Shown here: positions 46,657 through 55,726 of the stretch, piece after piece
How positions within the stretch are numbered: the first letter of the stretch is position 1
How the letters are laid out: the number at the start of each line of letters is the position of its first letter
Assembly: GCF_900461105.1 (NCBI RefSeq)
Contig: NZ_UFWZ01000001.1
Coordinates: forward strand, 1,736,001-1,800,000
Length of the DNA stretch: 64,000 nucleotides
From: Clostridium putrefaciens
GTDB taxonomy: Bacteria > Bacillota > Clostridia > Clostridiales > Clostridiaceae
Direction: 5' to 3'
Made by a program: the position numbers and the translations under genes
The notes under the pieces: generated by a model
Seen by the model: only the letters and a program-made list of their open reading frames with translations
What the model was told of the DNA's origin: nothing
The model's database searches: none

Positions 46657-47880
46657 ATGAAAGTAGCTGCTATTATCTCTGAGTATAATCCACTACATAA
46701 CGGCCATAAACTTCACATTGATAAAACTAAAAAAGATTTAAATTGTGATTATCTCATCTCTATAATGAGTGGTAACTTTGTTCAAAGAGGTCTGCCCTCT
46801 TATATAGATAAATGGAATAAATCAACGGTGTCTGTTTCAAACGGAATAGACCTTGTTATTGAACTTCCTGTAATTTTTAGTCTTTCATCAGCTGAATTTT
46901 TTGCAAAGGGCTCTGCTCAAATATTAAATTCTTTAGGAATAGTTGATTATTTAAGCTTTGGAAGTGAGGTTGGTGATGTTGTTCCCTTAAAGCTTATAGC
47001 ATCTATACTTTGCAATGAGCCTCATGAGTATAAGTCTTTGCTTAAAGCAAATCTATCTTACGGCCTTGCCTTTGCAAAGGCAAGGTCTATAGCTTTAACT
47101 GAATATATTACTAATAATTTTCCAATGTATACTCTAGAATTTATAACAAAGCTTTTAAGTTCTTCAAACAATATATTAGCCATAGAATATTTAAAAGCTT
47201 TATATTTATTAAATAGTACTATAGAGCCCTTTACTATAAAAAGACTTGGTTCAAATTACAATGACGAAGGTTTAAACGAGAGTTTTTCTAGTGCAACTTC
47301 AATAAGAAATCATCTTGAAACTTCAGATGATTTAACATTACTTAAAAATCATCTTCCAAAGTCTTCATACACCCTTATAGAAAGTTTAATTAAAACTAAT
47401 TATACATTTCCAAAATTAGAAGGAATGTTTCCATTTATAAAATATAAAGCCTTAACAGATAACAACTCCTTAAATAAAATTCCAGAAGCTTCTGAAGGGT
47501 TGCACAATAAAATATACAAAAGTTTATGGGATAGCTCTAGCTACGAAGAATCTTTTTCTAAAATAAAAAGTAAAAGATATGCGTCTACAAGAATAAATCG
47601 GTTATTGTGCCAGTATTTCATTGGATTTGAAGATTACTCTATTGATATTTTAAGAAGAAGTGAACCAAGTTATATACGTGTTTTAGCTTTTAATCATAAG
47701 GGAGCCGAACTTTTAAAAAGGATTAAAAACACTTCATCCCTTCAAATATATACAAAACTCCCTAAAACTTTGTCTCCAATGCTACAATTAGATTTGCAAA
47801 GCACTAGGGCTTATAGTGTGTTAAATCCTTCTATACGGTACAATGAAGATTATTTAAAAAGTCCTATAATAATTAAATAA
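46657..47880 (+). CDS. tmcAL: tRNA(Met) cytidine acetate ligase
   Basis: Forms N4-acetylcytidine at the wobble position of elongator tRNA(Met), using acetate and ATP. The 407-residue protein has the nucleotidyltransferase signature AAIISEYNPLHNGHKLHI (HxGH) and DYLISIMSGNFVQRGLPSYID, and the SSATSIRNHLE serine motif. AAAGGAGG precedes ATG 46657. Its place beside pta-ackA fits its acetate use, though the B. subtilis homologue (ylbM) is also near ylbJ. Confidence 0.94.
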   Translation: MKVAAIISEYNPLHNGHKLHIDKTKKDLNCDYLISIMSGNFVQRGLPSYIDKWNKSTVSVSNGIDLVIELPVIFSLSSAEFFAKGSAQILNSLGIVDYLSFGSEVGDVVPLKLIASILCNEPHEYKSLLKANLSYGLAFAKARSIALTEYITNNFPMYTLEFITKLLSSSNNILAIEYLKALYLLNSTIEPFTIKRLGSNYNDEGLNESFSSATSIRNHLETSDDLTLLKNHLPKSSYTLIESLIKTNYTFPKLEGMFPFIKYKALTDNNSLNKIPEASEGLHNKIYKSLWDSSSYEESFSKIKSKRYASTRINRLLCQYFIGFEDYSIDILRRSEPSYIRVLAFNHKGAELLKRIKNTSSLQIYTKLPKTLSPMLQLDLQSTRAYSVLNPSIRYNEDYLKSPIIIK

Positions 47881-47990
47881 ACATATTTATTTTGTTAATA
47901 TTCCTTCACATCTTTCAATATACTTTTTAGTATAGTGAGTATCAATATATCTATACCGTTTCAATACTTTTGTTTATTGGAGGAATAATT

Positions 47991-49166
47991 TTGAAACTTC
48001 TTTTGTTTATAACCATAATTTTGATCGTTATCTTATTATTTTACTTATTAAAATCTAATAGAGTAAATGTTTTGATGACAATAGTACTAACTTATTTCAT
48101 AATTAGCTTTATTTTAAATCCAACTTTATGTATAGAATCTTCTATAAATGGTGCCAAGTTATTTTTCACATCTTTATTTCCATCTTTATTCCCATTTATA
48201 ATTATAACTAATATTTTAGTGGCCTACGATGGAGTAAATATTTATTCAAAATTCCTTGGACCCTTAATCTCGAGGCCGCTAGGGTTACCTAGTGAAGCTA
48301 GCTTTCCCTTAATCGTTAGTATGTTATGCGGTTACCCTTTAGGTGCAAAATACAGCTGTGAATTATACGATTCAGGAAATATAAATTCATCAGAGTTTTC
48401 TAAATTAATAAGTATAGCTTCCAATTCTAGCCCTCTTTTTTTAATAGGTTCTGTAGGCACCTCTATGGTTGGAAATACAAGGGTTGGTTACTTATTACTT
48501 TTTTCTAATTATATGTCCTGCATATTTATGGCTATTATTTTAAAACATAAATATAAAGAACCTACATCTAAATTTAAATTTAAAACTATTAAGATGAGTA
48601 AACATAACAATTTAGGAACGGTGCTTAAATCATCTATAGAAAATGCAATAACCACAACCCTTAACATAGGATCTTACGTGGTAATGTTTTCTGTTATTTT
48701 AGCTATAATAAAAAACAATGTTGTTTTCAACATTGTTTTAAATAAAATATATATGATTTCCTCTTTATCAAAAGACTCTTTAAGTGGAATTATTTTAGGG
48801 TTAATAGAAGTTACAAACGGTTGTTACCTTATATCTAAAGGTGATATAAATTATGTTTTAGGCTTATGCTTTATTAGTTTCTTATGTGCCTTTAGCGGAC
48901 TTGCAATAATAGCGCAAATTCACTCTTTTACACATAAATACAAAGAAATTTCAATAATTAAATACGTTATAAGAAAAGCAATTCAAGGTATAATAAGTTT
49001 CATCATAACTTTTGTATCCTTATTATTTTTAAATCATAAAACCCTGTTTACTTTTTCAAATAAAACTCCCTTAACTATAAGTTTTAAAAGCTATATACCT
49101 ATTTTATTATTACTCTTTATTTATTTTTCACACTATGTTTCAAAAAAGTTATTTGATGTTTCTTAA
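47991..49166 (+). CDS. ylbJ: Sporulation integral membrane protein YlbJ
   Basis: Sporulation protein of the nucleoside-transporter/gate-like family, required for spore cortex formation in B. subtilis. The 391-residue protein has about nine to ten membrane helices and the family segments FTSLFPSLFPFIIITNILVA and MLCGYPLGAKYS. TTG 47991 is preferred over TTG 47970, because the upstream in-frame codons contain the GGAGG ribosome binding site. Its 3' end overlaps the next (minus-strand) gene by 18 bp. Supports a spore-forming host. Confidence 0.93.
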   Translation: MKLLLFITIILIVILLFYLLKSNRVNVLMTIVLTYFIISFILNPTLCIESSINGAKLFFTSLFPSLFPFIIITNILVAYDGVNIYSKFLGPLISRPLGLPSEASFPLIVSMLCGYPLGAKYSCELYDSGNINSSEFSKLISIASNSSPLFLIGSVGTSMVGNTRVGYLLLFSNYMSCIFMAIILKHKYKEPTSKFKFKTIKMSKHNNLGTVLKSSIENAITTTLNIGSYVVMFSVILAIIKNNVVFNIVLNKIYMISSLSKDSLSGIILGLIEVTNGCYLISKGDINYVLGLCFISFLCAFSGLAIIAQIHSFTHKYKEISIIKYVIRKAIQGIISFIITFVSLLFLNHKTLFTFSNKTPLTISFKSYIPILLLLFIYFSHYVSKKLFDVS

Positions 49167-49673
49167 TTCCTTTATATTTTCTCTTATTGTAGATGAGTTT
49201 TGTGATAAATCTTCAGACAAGATTTTCATAAAACCCTCTACATCTTTTTTTATGTTTTCTATCATTTGTCTGCTGTTTTCTTTCATTTCTTCATCTAATT
49301 GACATAATACTTCATCTGCATAATCCCTTGCTCCGAGTCTTATTGCCTTAGCATCTCTTTGAGCTAAAGCTATTATATCCTGAGACTTCATTTTAGCTTC
49401 TTTTGTTATGTCATGGTTTTCTACTTGTTTTTTCATCATATCTACAGTTTGACCCTTTATATTATCGTACTCTTCCCTAGCTTCCTCAAGAATTCTTTCT
49501 TTTTCACTTAAAACCCATTGAGCTTTTTTAAATTCATCTGGCATGTAGTTTATTATTTGATCAATTACCTCTAGCATTTCTTTTTTATCTAGTACTATCT
49601 TTCCAGTAATGGGAACTTTTGATGCGCCATCTATTATTTCTTGAAGGTATTCTAATAATTGGATAACATCCAT
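49149..49673 (-). CDS. Coiled-coil protein of unknown function
   Basis: The 174-residue protein is charged and mostly helical, with heptad-like Glu/Lys/Asp-rich stretches (WVLSEKERILEEAREEYDNI) and no membrane helix or enzyme motif. Homologues in this position in clostridia are often labelled ATPase-like, but no nucleotide-binding motif is visible. A DivIVA-type coil is the closest impression. It lies 11 bp after coaD, in operon with rsmD-coaD, and converges with ylbJ over 18 bp. Confidence 0.8.
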   Translation of the reverse strand: MDVIQLLEYLQEIIDGASKVPITGKIVLDKKEMLEVIDQIINYMPDEFKKAQWVLSEKERILEEAREEYDNIKGQTVDMMKKQVENHDITKEAKMKSQDIIALAQRDAKAIRLGARDYADEVLCQLDEEMKENSRQMIENIKKDVEGFMKILSEDLSQNSSTIRENIKELRNIK

Positions 49674-49684
49674 TTAAATCACTC

Positions 49685-50164
49685 CTATTTTTTAGCTTTT
49701 TCTAGTATCATAGATATTATTTCGTCTGGAACTAATCCTTTTATGCATCCACCAAATTTAGCTACTTGCCTAACTGAAGAAGAACTTAAATAAGAGTATT
49801 TTGCATTTGTCATCATAAACACCGTTTCTATAGATGAATCTAGCTTATTATTCATAAGTGCCATTTGAAATTCATATTCAAAATCTGAAAATGCCCTTAA
49901 TCCTTTAACAATTACCTTAATATCTTTTGCCTTCATAAAATCTATTAATAAGCCATCAAAACTATCTACTTTGACATTTTTATATGGTTTCACAACCTTT
50001 CTTATAAGTTCTACTCTTTCTTCAATGTCAAAAAGTCCTTTTTTATCAACATTAACTAAAACTCCAACTGTAACTTCATCAAATACTTCTGAGGACCTTT
50101 TTATTATATCCAAATGTCCATTCGTTATAGGGTCAAAGCTCCCTGGATAAACAACTCGTCTCAT
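49685..50164 (-). CDS. coaD: Phosphopantetheine adenylyltransferase
   Basis: Penultimate step of coenzyme A synthesis. The start at 50164 gives 159 residues and the canonical N-terminus [20 protein letters not shown] (HxGH-type TNGH). An in-frame ATG at 50188 is rejected because AAGGAGG lies between the two. The C-terminal [16 protein letters not shown] segment is the ATP-binding ISSTxVR equivalent. It starts 4 bp after the rsmD stop. Confidence 0.96.
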   Translation of the reverse strand: MRRVVYPGSFDPITNGHLDIIKRSSEVFDEVTVGVLVNVDKKGLFDIEERVELIRKVVKPYKNVKVDSFDGLLIDFMKAKDIKVIVKGLRAFSDFEYEFQMALMNNKLDSSIETVFMMTNAKYSYLSSSSVRQVAKFGGCIKGLVPDEIISMILEKAKK

Positions 50165-50168
50165 GGAC

Positions 50169-50726
50169 TTAGTCCTCCTTGTAATCATAAAAACATATAG
50201 TTGTATTTCCGTATCTTCTATGATCCTTTAATATTATAAAGTCATTACCCTCATATATTTCCTCTTGACTATCAATCTTTGTTACTATAAGTCCCCCTTT
50301 AGCAAGTAAACTATTGCTATGAACTAGTTCTATGGCTTTTGGTATCATCTCTTTCATATAAGGTGGATCTATAAATATTACATCAAATTTATTTTCAGTT
50401 TTACCTAGTCTTTTTAACGCTTCATAGGAATCCATGTTAAGGCAATATGCCTTGTCTTGAAACTTTAAATTTTCTATATTTTGTTTTAATAAAGGAAATG
50501 TTATAGGGCTTTTATCTATTAAATAACATTCTTTTGCTCCTCTACTTACACTTTCTAATCCTAAACTGCCAGTTCCTGCAAAAACATCTAATGTTGTGGC
50601 ATTTGGAATTCTTAATTGTATCATACTAAACATGGCCTCTTTTACTCTATCTAAAGTTGGTCTTGTATCTAAGTTAACAGGGGCAAGTAACTTCCTTCCC
50701 CTTGCTACACCAGCTATTATTCTCAT
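50169..50726 (-). CDS. rsmD: 16S rRNA (guanine966-N2)-methyltransferase
   Basis: SAM-dependent methylation of G966 in the 30S head. The 185-residue protein has [17 protein letters not shown]-binding [19 protein letters not shown] near residue 46 and the catalytic DPPY in [11 protein letters not shown] near 118. Followed directly by coaD, as in most Firmicutes. Confidence 0.96.
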   Translation of the reverse strand: MRIIAGVARGRKLLAPVNLDTRPTLDRVKEAMFSMIQLRIPNATTLDVFAGTGSLGLESVSRGAKECYLIDKSPITFPLLKQNIENLKFQDKAYCLNMDSYEALKRLGKTENKFDVIFIDPPYMKEMIPKAIELVHSNSLLAKGGLIVTKIDSQEEIYEGNDFIILKDHRRYGNTTICFYDYKED

Positions 50727-50797
50727 ATGCCATCCTCCTCAAAATTACTTTTATATATTTTACCATAGGAATTTATAATATACAAAGTTTTTGTATG

Positions 50798-52831
50798 TTA
50801 ATTAAAACAAATATATTTAGAGCTACTTTCTAAATAGCTCATTATTTCTTCTATCAATAGTTTATTTATCTGAAGATTACTATTGATAACTTGAATCGCC
50901 TCATTATTAGCTATCTTAAATAATTCTATATCGTCCATTATATCAGCTAATATAAGTCCGGTCTCACCATGTTGTTTTATTCCAAATAGTTCTCCAGATC
51001 CTCTTAATTTCAAATCTTGTTCAGCTATATAAAACCCGTCATTACTTTCTACCATAGTCATCATTCTTTTCTTAGTTGTATTGCTCTTAGCTTGCCCTGT
51101 AAGAATACAATATGATTTATGAGTTCCTCTTCCAACCCTTCCTCTAAGCTGATGAAGCTGTGATAGTCCAAATCTTTCAGCGTTTTCTACAATCATTACT
51201 GTAGCATTAGGAACATTTACCCCAACTTCTATAACCGTAGTTGAAATTAAAACAGATATTTCTCCATTTTTAAATCTATTCATTATATCTTGTTTCATCG
51301 ACGACTTCATTTTTCCATGAAGTATCTCTACCGTTTCCTTACTAGGATATGTTTGTTTTAACTCTTCATATAATTTATTTACAGAATTAAGATCTAAATC
51401 TTCATTTTCTTCTATAAGTGGACATACTATATAAGCTTGACGTCCTTTTTTTATTTCTTCAAATAAAAATTTATAAGCAATCTCTCTTTGCTTTTTATTA
51501 TAAAAAACAGTATCTATCTTTTGTCTTCCCGGAGGTAGTTCATCTATAATTGAAACGTCCAAATCTCCATATAAATATAGTGATAAAGTCCTCGGTATTG
51601 GAGTTGCTGTCATTACTAAAATATCTGCTGTTTCTTCTTTGTTTATAAGTTTACTTCTTTGATGCACTCCAAATCTATGTTGCTCATCTGTTATTATGAT
51701 ACCTAGATTCAAGGCTTTTACATCTTCTTCAATTAAAGCATGTGTTCCTATTACTATAATTGATTTACCATCTCTTAAATCCTTTTTAATTCTTTCTTTT
51801 TCCTTTGGTGATGTACTTCCAGTTAATAGTTCTATTTCAATACCAAATTTACTTAATATATCTTTACACTCTTTATAATGTTGATTTGCAAGAATCTCAG
51901 TAGGAGCCATAAATATTGCTTGATAATTATTTTTAACTACATTAAACATCGCTATTATAGCAATTATAGTCTTTCCACTTCCTACATCACCTTGTACTAA
52001 TCTATTCATTGGATAAGGTTTTTTTTCATCTATAAGAATTGCCCTTACAGTTCTACTTTGAGCTTTTGTGAGCTTAAATGGCAGACTTTCTTTTAGATCA
52101 GCTAAGGATTCATCCATTTTAAACGCTATTCCCTTTGTATTAAACTGCAGTTTTTTCTTTAGCATTAATATTTTTAATGAATAAGTAAAAAGTTCTTGGA
52201 ATTTTAGTCTTTCTTTAGATTTATTTAAACTTTTCATATCTTTTGGAAAATGTATATTTCTAATGGAGCTATCTAAAGACATAAAATTATGTTTTTGTAG
52301 TAAGTCTTGTGGTAGGTTTTCTTTTATTTCTATATTATCTAAAACACCATTTATTAGCTTCAGTATGATTTTATTAGTTAACTTATCCTGAAGCATATAT
52401 TTAGATATAATATTCCCAGTCTTAAGTTCCTTACTCCCTATAACAGGATTAGTAATTTCTAAAATTTCCCCACTCTTTTTATAGTCTCCAAGAAGTACAT
52501 ACTCTTCATCAATATTAAACTTTGTCTTTATGTATGGTTGATTAAACCACTTAGCTACAACCCTCATATTTTTGTAGCTAAAATTTAAGGTAATTAGGTG
52601 TTTGCCTGTTCTAGTTTTAATATGACTTTTAATACCTTTAAAAGTACAGGTTAATACCAACTTTTCTTTTTCGAAGCTTTCATCCCATAGCGTTTCATTG
52701 TTTACAAACTCGTAGGTCTTCGGAAAATACAACAAAAGATCCATAACTGTGAATATACCACACTTGTTTAAATTCTCTTTTGTTTTACCGCCAACCCCTT
52801 TTAATTCTTCTATATCTTTATAAAGATTCAC
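50798..52831 (-). CDS. recG: ATP-dependent DNA helicase RecG
   Basis: Branch-migration helicase that remodels stalled forks and Holliday junctions. The 677-residue protein has the N-terminal wedge domain, Walker A VQGDVGSGKTIIAI, DEQHRFGVHQR (DEQH box), TATPIPRTLSL, and the C-terminal GRVGRGTHKSYCILT segment. GTG 52831 is preferred over GTG 52840, because GAGGTG six bases upstream of it overlaps the outer codon. A terminator lies between it and fakA. Confidence 0.96.
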   Translation of the reverse strand: MNLYKDIEELKGVGGKTKENLNKCGIFTVMDLLLYFPKTYEFVNNETLWDESFEKEKLVLTCTFKGIKSHIKTRTGKHLITLNFSYKNMRVVAKWFNQPYIKTKFNIDEEYVLLGDYKKSGEILEITNPVIGSKELKTGNIISKYMLQDKLTNKIILKLINGVLDNIEIKENLPQDLLQKHNFMSLDSSIRNIHFPKDMKSLNKSKERLKFQELFTYSLKILMLKKKLQFNTKGIAFKMDESLADLKESLPFKLTKAQSRTVRAILIDEKKPYPMNRLVQGDVGSGKTIIAIIAMFNVVKNNYQAIFMAPTEILANQHYKECKDILSKFGIEIELLTGSTSPKEKERIKKDLRDGKSIIVIGTHALIEEDVKALNLGIIITDEQHRFGVHQRSKLINKEETADILVMTATPIPRTLSLYLYGDLDVSIIDELPPGRQKIDTVFYNKKQREIAYKFLFEEIKKGRQAYIVCPLIEENEDLDLNSVNKLYEELKQTYPSKETVEILHGKMKSSMKQDIMNRFKNGEISVLISTTVIEVGVNVPNATVMIVENAERFGLSQLHQLRGRVGRGTHKSYCILTGQAKSNTTKKRMMTMVESNDGFYIAEQDLKLRGSGELFGIKQHGETGLILADIMDDIELFKIANNEAIQVINSNLQINKLLIEEIMSYLESSSKYICFN

Positions 52832-52848
52832 AAATAACACCTCATAGC

Positions 52849-52871
52849 AAAAAAAAGCCCGTAGGCTTTTT
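52849..52871 (-). terminator. Terminator after fakA
   Basis: AAAAAGCC/GGCTTTTT stem with a 4-nt loop, T run on the minus strand. It sits immediately upstream of the recG start. Confidence 0.85.
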
Positions 52872-52874
52872 TAA

Positions 52875-54497
52875 TTATTCTACAGAAATTATGAAATAAT
52901 ACAAAGGCTGTTTTCCCTCGTAAAATTGAACATCTATATTTTCATATATACCTTCTAATTTCAAAGCAAACTTTTCTACTTCTTCTTTTATACAGTCTGC
53001 TCCATAAAAAAGAGTTATAAGTGATTTATCCTCGTCAACTATCTTTTCTAATAACTTTTCACTAACATCGTATAATTCACTACCAACCTCTTTTATTTTA
53101 CCCTCAACAAGACCTAGTATATTTCCTTCTTTTATTTCAATGCCATCCATTTCAGTATCACGAACAGCGTAAGTTATAGATGCTGATATAACAGATTCAA
53201 TACTTTCTTTCATAGCGTCTAAGTTTTCTTCTACATCTCCCTCTGGATTAAACATAGTAACACAAGTTATGCCTTGTGGTATGCTTTTTGTAGGTATAAC
53301 AATAACATTCTTTTCTGAAAGCTCCGCTGCTTGAGTTGCTGACATAATTATATTCTTATTATTTGGCAATATAAATATATTTTCTGCATTTACCTTATCT
53401 ATACTTTTTACTATTTCTTCTGTACTAGGATTCATAGTTTGACCACCTGGGATAATGTAGTCTACTCCTAGATCTTTAAAAATATGCTCTATTCCTTCTC
53501 CCATAGATACTGAAATAAATCCATATTTCTTTTGTTCTTCCTGAATTTCTTCTTTATACTTTTCTTGATCTATAATTAAACTTCTATGTTCTTCTCTCAT
53601 ATTATCAATTTTAATTTTTGAAAGTTCACCAATTGCTACTGCCTTTGATAAAACATTTCCAGGATTATTAGTATGGATATGAACTTTAATTACATCCTCA
53701 TACCCAACAACTATCATAGAATCTCCTTGAGCCTCTATTTCCCTTTTAAAATCTTCTGCCTTAGATGAATCTCCTAGAATTATAAACTCAGTACAATAAC
53801 CGAATTTAATATCATGAGGTTCAAGGTTGTTAGCAGCAGATATATTAGTGTGTATTGAATGAAAATCTCCAAGTTTAGATTTAAGATCATCTCTTAAAGC
53901 TTCATGAATTCCTTTGAGTATTATCAAAAGTCCCATTCCACCAGAGTCCACTACCTTAGCGCTTTTTAAAACTGGTAACATATCTGGTGTCTTATTTAAA
54001 GTATCCTCTGCACCTTTACAAATATCATCCATAAGAAGTGTTATATCTTTAGCCTTACTCTTTAGAGCATTTTCGCCTGCTGACCTTATTACTGTAAGGA
54101 TTGTACCCTCTATCGGTCTCATTACAGCCTTATACGCAGATCTACTACCTTCCATTATGCTTTCTGCAAGTTCTTCAGCACTTGCTTCGTCTTTATCCTC
54201 TAATCCTTTTGCAATACCTCTTAATATTTGAGATAGTATAACTCCTGAATTACCTCTAGCTCCCATAAGAGCCCCTTTAGCAAGTTTTTTTGAAACTTCG
54301 CCAATAGATTTAGAGTTCATACCCTCTATTTCCTTTACTGCTGCTTTAAATGTCATTGACATATTAGTTCCTGTGTCGCCATCAGGTACTGGAAATACGT
54401 TTAATGAATTAACAAATTCCTTTTGTTCTTCTAATTTATTACTTGCATTAACCATTACATTATAAAAATGCTCACCATTTATTTTTAAATATTCCAT
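52875..54497 (-). CDS. fakA: DAK-domain fatty acid kinase FakA (YloV family)
   Basis: ATP-binding subunit that, with a FakB fatty-acid carrier, phosphorylates exogenous fatty acids for use by PlsY. The 540-residue protein has the N-terminal DhaL domain with FPVPDGDTGTNMSMTF near residue 34 (three metal-binding Asp) and MGARGNSGVILSQILRG near 95. A central region and a C-terminal DegV-like/FakA domain follow. Co-transcribed with asp23, behind a predicted promoter. Confidence 0.93.
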   Translation of the reverse strand: MEYLKINGEHFYNVMVNASNKLEEQKEFVNSLNVFPVPDGDTGTNMSMTFKAAVKEIEGMNSKSIGEVSKKLAKGALMGARGNSGVILSQILRGIAKGLEDKDEASAEELAESIMEGSRSAYKAVMRPIEGTILTVIRSAGENALKSKAKDITLLMDDICKGAEDTLNKTPDMLPVLKSAKVVDSGGMGLLIILKGIHEALRDDLKSKLGDFHSIHTNISAANNLEPHDIKFGYCTEFIILGDSSKAEDFKREIEAQGDSMIVVGYEDVIKVHIHTNNPGNVLSKAVAIGELSKIKIDNMREEHRSLIIDQEKYKEEIQEEQKKYGFISVSMGEGIEHIFKDLGVDYIIPGGQTMNPSTEEIVKSIDKVNAENIFILPNNKNIIMSATQAAELSEKNVIVIPTKSIPQGITCVTMFNPEGDVEENLDAMKESIESVISASITYAVRDTEMDGIEIKEGNILGLVEGKIKEVGSELYDVSEKLLEKIVDEDKSLITLFYGADCIKEEVEKFALKLEGIYENIDVQFYEGKQPLYYFIISVE

Positions 54498-54510
54498 TTA
54501 AGTAAACCTC

Positions 54511-54858
54511 CTAGACCCTGATACCTTGAACATTCACAGTTATACAAGAAACCTTTAATCCTGTATAGCTCTCTATATTATATCTTATTCTTTGAATAAT
54601 ATTATTAGCTATAACAGATATTTTAGTCCCATATTGTACTACTACAAATAATTCTATAGTCAGTTCTTCATTTTTATAATTAATTTTAACGCCCTTACTC
54701 AAATTCTCGATCTTCAGTAATTGCCATAATCCATCAGCAGCACTTTTAGAAGCCATCCCTACTACACCATAACATTCCATAGTAGACAACCCTACTATGT
54801 TAGCTATAACTTCGTCTGAATACTCTATGTTTCCATGTTCGTTAGATATTCCTATCAT
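54511..54858 (-). CDS. Asp23/Gls24-family envelope stress protein (YloU)
   Basis: Membrane-associated or cytosolic alkaline-shock-like protein found before fakA in Firmicutes. The 115-residue protein has the domain segments GNIEYSDEVIANIVGLSTME and FVVVQYGTKISVIANNI. AGGAGG precedes the ATG. Divergent from rpmB. Confidence 0.92.
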   Translation of the reverse strand: MIGISNEHGNIEYSDEVIANIVGLSTMECYGVVGMASKSAADGLWQLLKIENLSKGVKINYKNEELTIELFVVVQYGTKISVIANNIIQRIRYNIESYTGLKVSCITVNVQGIRV

Positions 54859-54891
54859 ATTCAGTCCTCCTTGATTAATTCCATATCATAT

Positions 54892-54920
54892 ATTCTATAT
54901 TAACTTTTCACTTTATTCAA
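54892..54920 (-). promoter_or_regulatory. asp23-fakA promoter
   Basis: TTGAAT (54915-54920) and TAGAAT (54892-54897) with 17-bp spacing on the minus strand. Confidence 0.6.
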
Positions 54921-54969
54921 CAAAATTTAAATTTTAATTACTTTATTTACTAATACCCTTATATTTTAC

Positions 54970-54998
54970 TTGCACAAAATATGAATATTTGATAGAAT
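54970..54998 (+). promoter_or_regulatory. rpmB promoter
   Basis: TTGCAC (54970-54975) and TAGAAT (54993-54998) with 17-bp spacing on the plus strand, 57 bp before the rpmB start. Confidence 0.5.
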
Positions 54999-55054
54999 AT
55001 TATTTGTGCTAAATGAAGAATATTATCTTCTATAGTTAGAGGAGGTGTTTTATA

Positions 55055-55246
55055 ATGTCAAGAAGATGTGAATATTGCGATAAAGGTGTTATGTCAGGTG
55101 TTCAATACAGCCACTCACACCGTCAATCAAAAAGAAAATGGGCTCCAAATATAAAGAAAATAAAGGCCATAGTTAATGGGACTCCAAGGACTGTCCACGT
55201 TTGTACAAGATGCCTTCGTTCCGGTAAGGTTGAAAGAGCTATATAA
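55055..55246 (+). CDS. rpmB: 50S ribosomal protein L28
   Basis: The 63-residue protein has SRRCEYCDKGVMSGVQYSH and VHVCTRCLRSGKV, with two CxxC pairs, so it is the zinc-type L28. Preceded by AGAGGAGGTG. It is monocistronic between its promoter and a strong terminator, and divergent from asp23. Confidence 0.97.
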   Translation: MSRRCEYCDKGVMSGVQYSHSHRQSKRKWAPNIKKIKAIVNGTPRTVHVCTRCLRSGKVERAI

Positions 55247-55251
55247 AATAT

Positions 55252-55287
55252 AAAAAATGCAATTGTTAAAATACAATTGCATTTTTT
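55252..55287. terminator. Bidirectional terminator between rpmB and spoVM
   Basis: A perfect 15-bp stem (55252-55266 with 55273-55287) with a 6-nt loop, A6/T6 flanks. It serves rpmB on plus and spoVM on minus. Confidence 0.9.
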
Positions 55288-55289
55288 AT

Positions 55290-55358
55290 TTATCTTTTTC
55301 TTAGCGCTTTTAGTATGTTAGATAAGAACTTAGGTAACTTTATTGCCATTATCTTCAT
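55290..55358 (-). CDS. spoVM: Stage V sporulation protein M (SpoVM)
   Basis: A 22-residue amphipathic peptide. In B. subtilis SpoVM recognises the convex forespore membrane and anchors SpoIVA to start coat assembly. The ATG at 55358 follows AAGGAGG at ideal spacing, and the frame ends with TAA at 55290. The peptide shares the IKLPKFL core of B. subtilis SpoVM, including Pro9 at the same position, which is key for curvature sensing. It then has a short basic C-terminus (LKALRKR), giving a peptide slightly shorter than the 26-residue bacillary form. Its location next to rpmB is the same as in B. subtilis, where spoVM neighbours rpmB between thiN and asp23. Expected to be controlled by sigma-E; I could not identify that promoter. 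Confidence 0.9.
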   Translation of the reverse strand: MKIMAIKLPKFLSNILKALRKR

Positions 55359-55429
55359 ATTATATTGCCTCCTTAAAAGAGATTAGGCTTAAATTAGCTT
55401 CTAAATATATTGTAGATATGGTGAAATCT

Positions 55430-55591
55430 TTACTTTTTACCACAAAAAATATACCATCCGCAGTATACAAGTCCCGCACCAATAGCCAATAACCATGCCC
55501 ACAGTGGCATTAATACAGATAATACCATTCCAAGTCCTACACACCCAACTACTATTCCATAAAATCTTTTCTTATTCCATCTTTTACCCAA
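55430..55591 (-). CDS. 53-residue two-helix membrane protein
   Basis: Start TTG at 55591 with GGGTGA five bases upstream; an in-frame ATG further up (at about 55609) has no proper ribosome binding site. The peptide has a basic start (MGKRWNKKRFYG) and then two hydrophobic segments, VVGCVGLGMVLSVLM and AWLLAIGAGLVYCGWYIFC, with tryptophans at the interface; it ends CGKK. Located 71 bp before spoVM and 135 bp after thiN. Function unknown; the neighbourhood suggests a sporulation or envelope role, which is inference. Confidence 0.65.
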   Translation of the reverse strand: MGKRWNKKRFYGIVVGCVGLGMVLSVLMPLWAWLLAIGAGLVYCGWYIFCGKK

Positions 55592-55726
55592 ATAAATCAC
55601 CCGAAACATATTGCTCCAATAATTATTATATTAAACATTTTTACTTTGGTGATTATCATGTTTTATTAATTAATGATACTGTTTATTTTATTAATCATAA
55701 ATTTTAATAATTTCTTTTATAATAAT

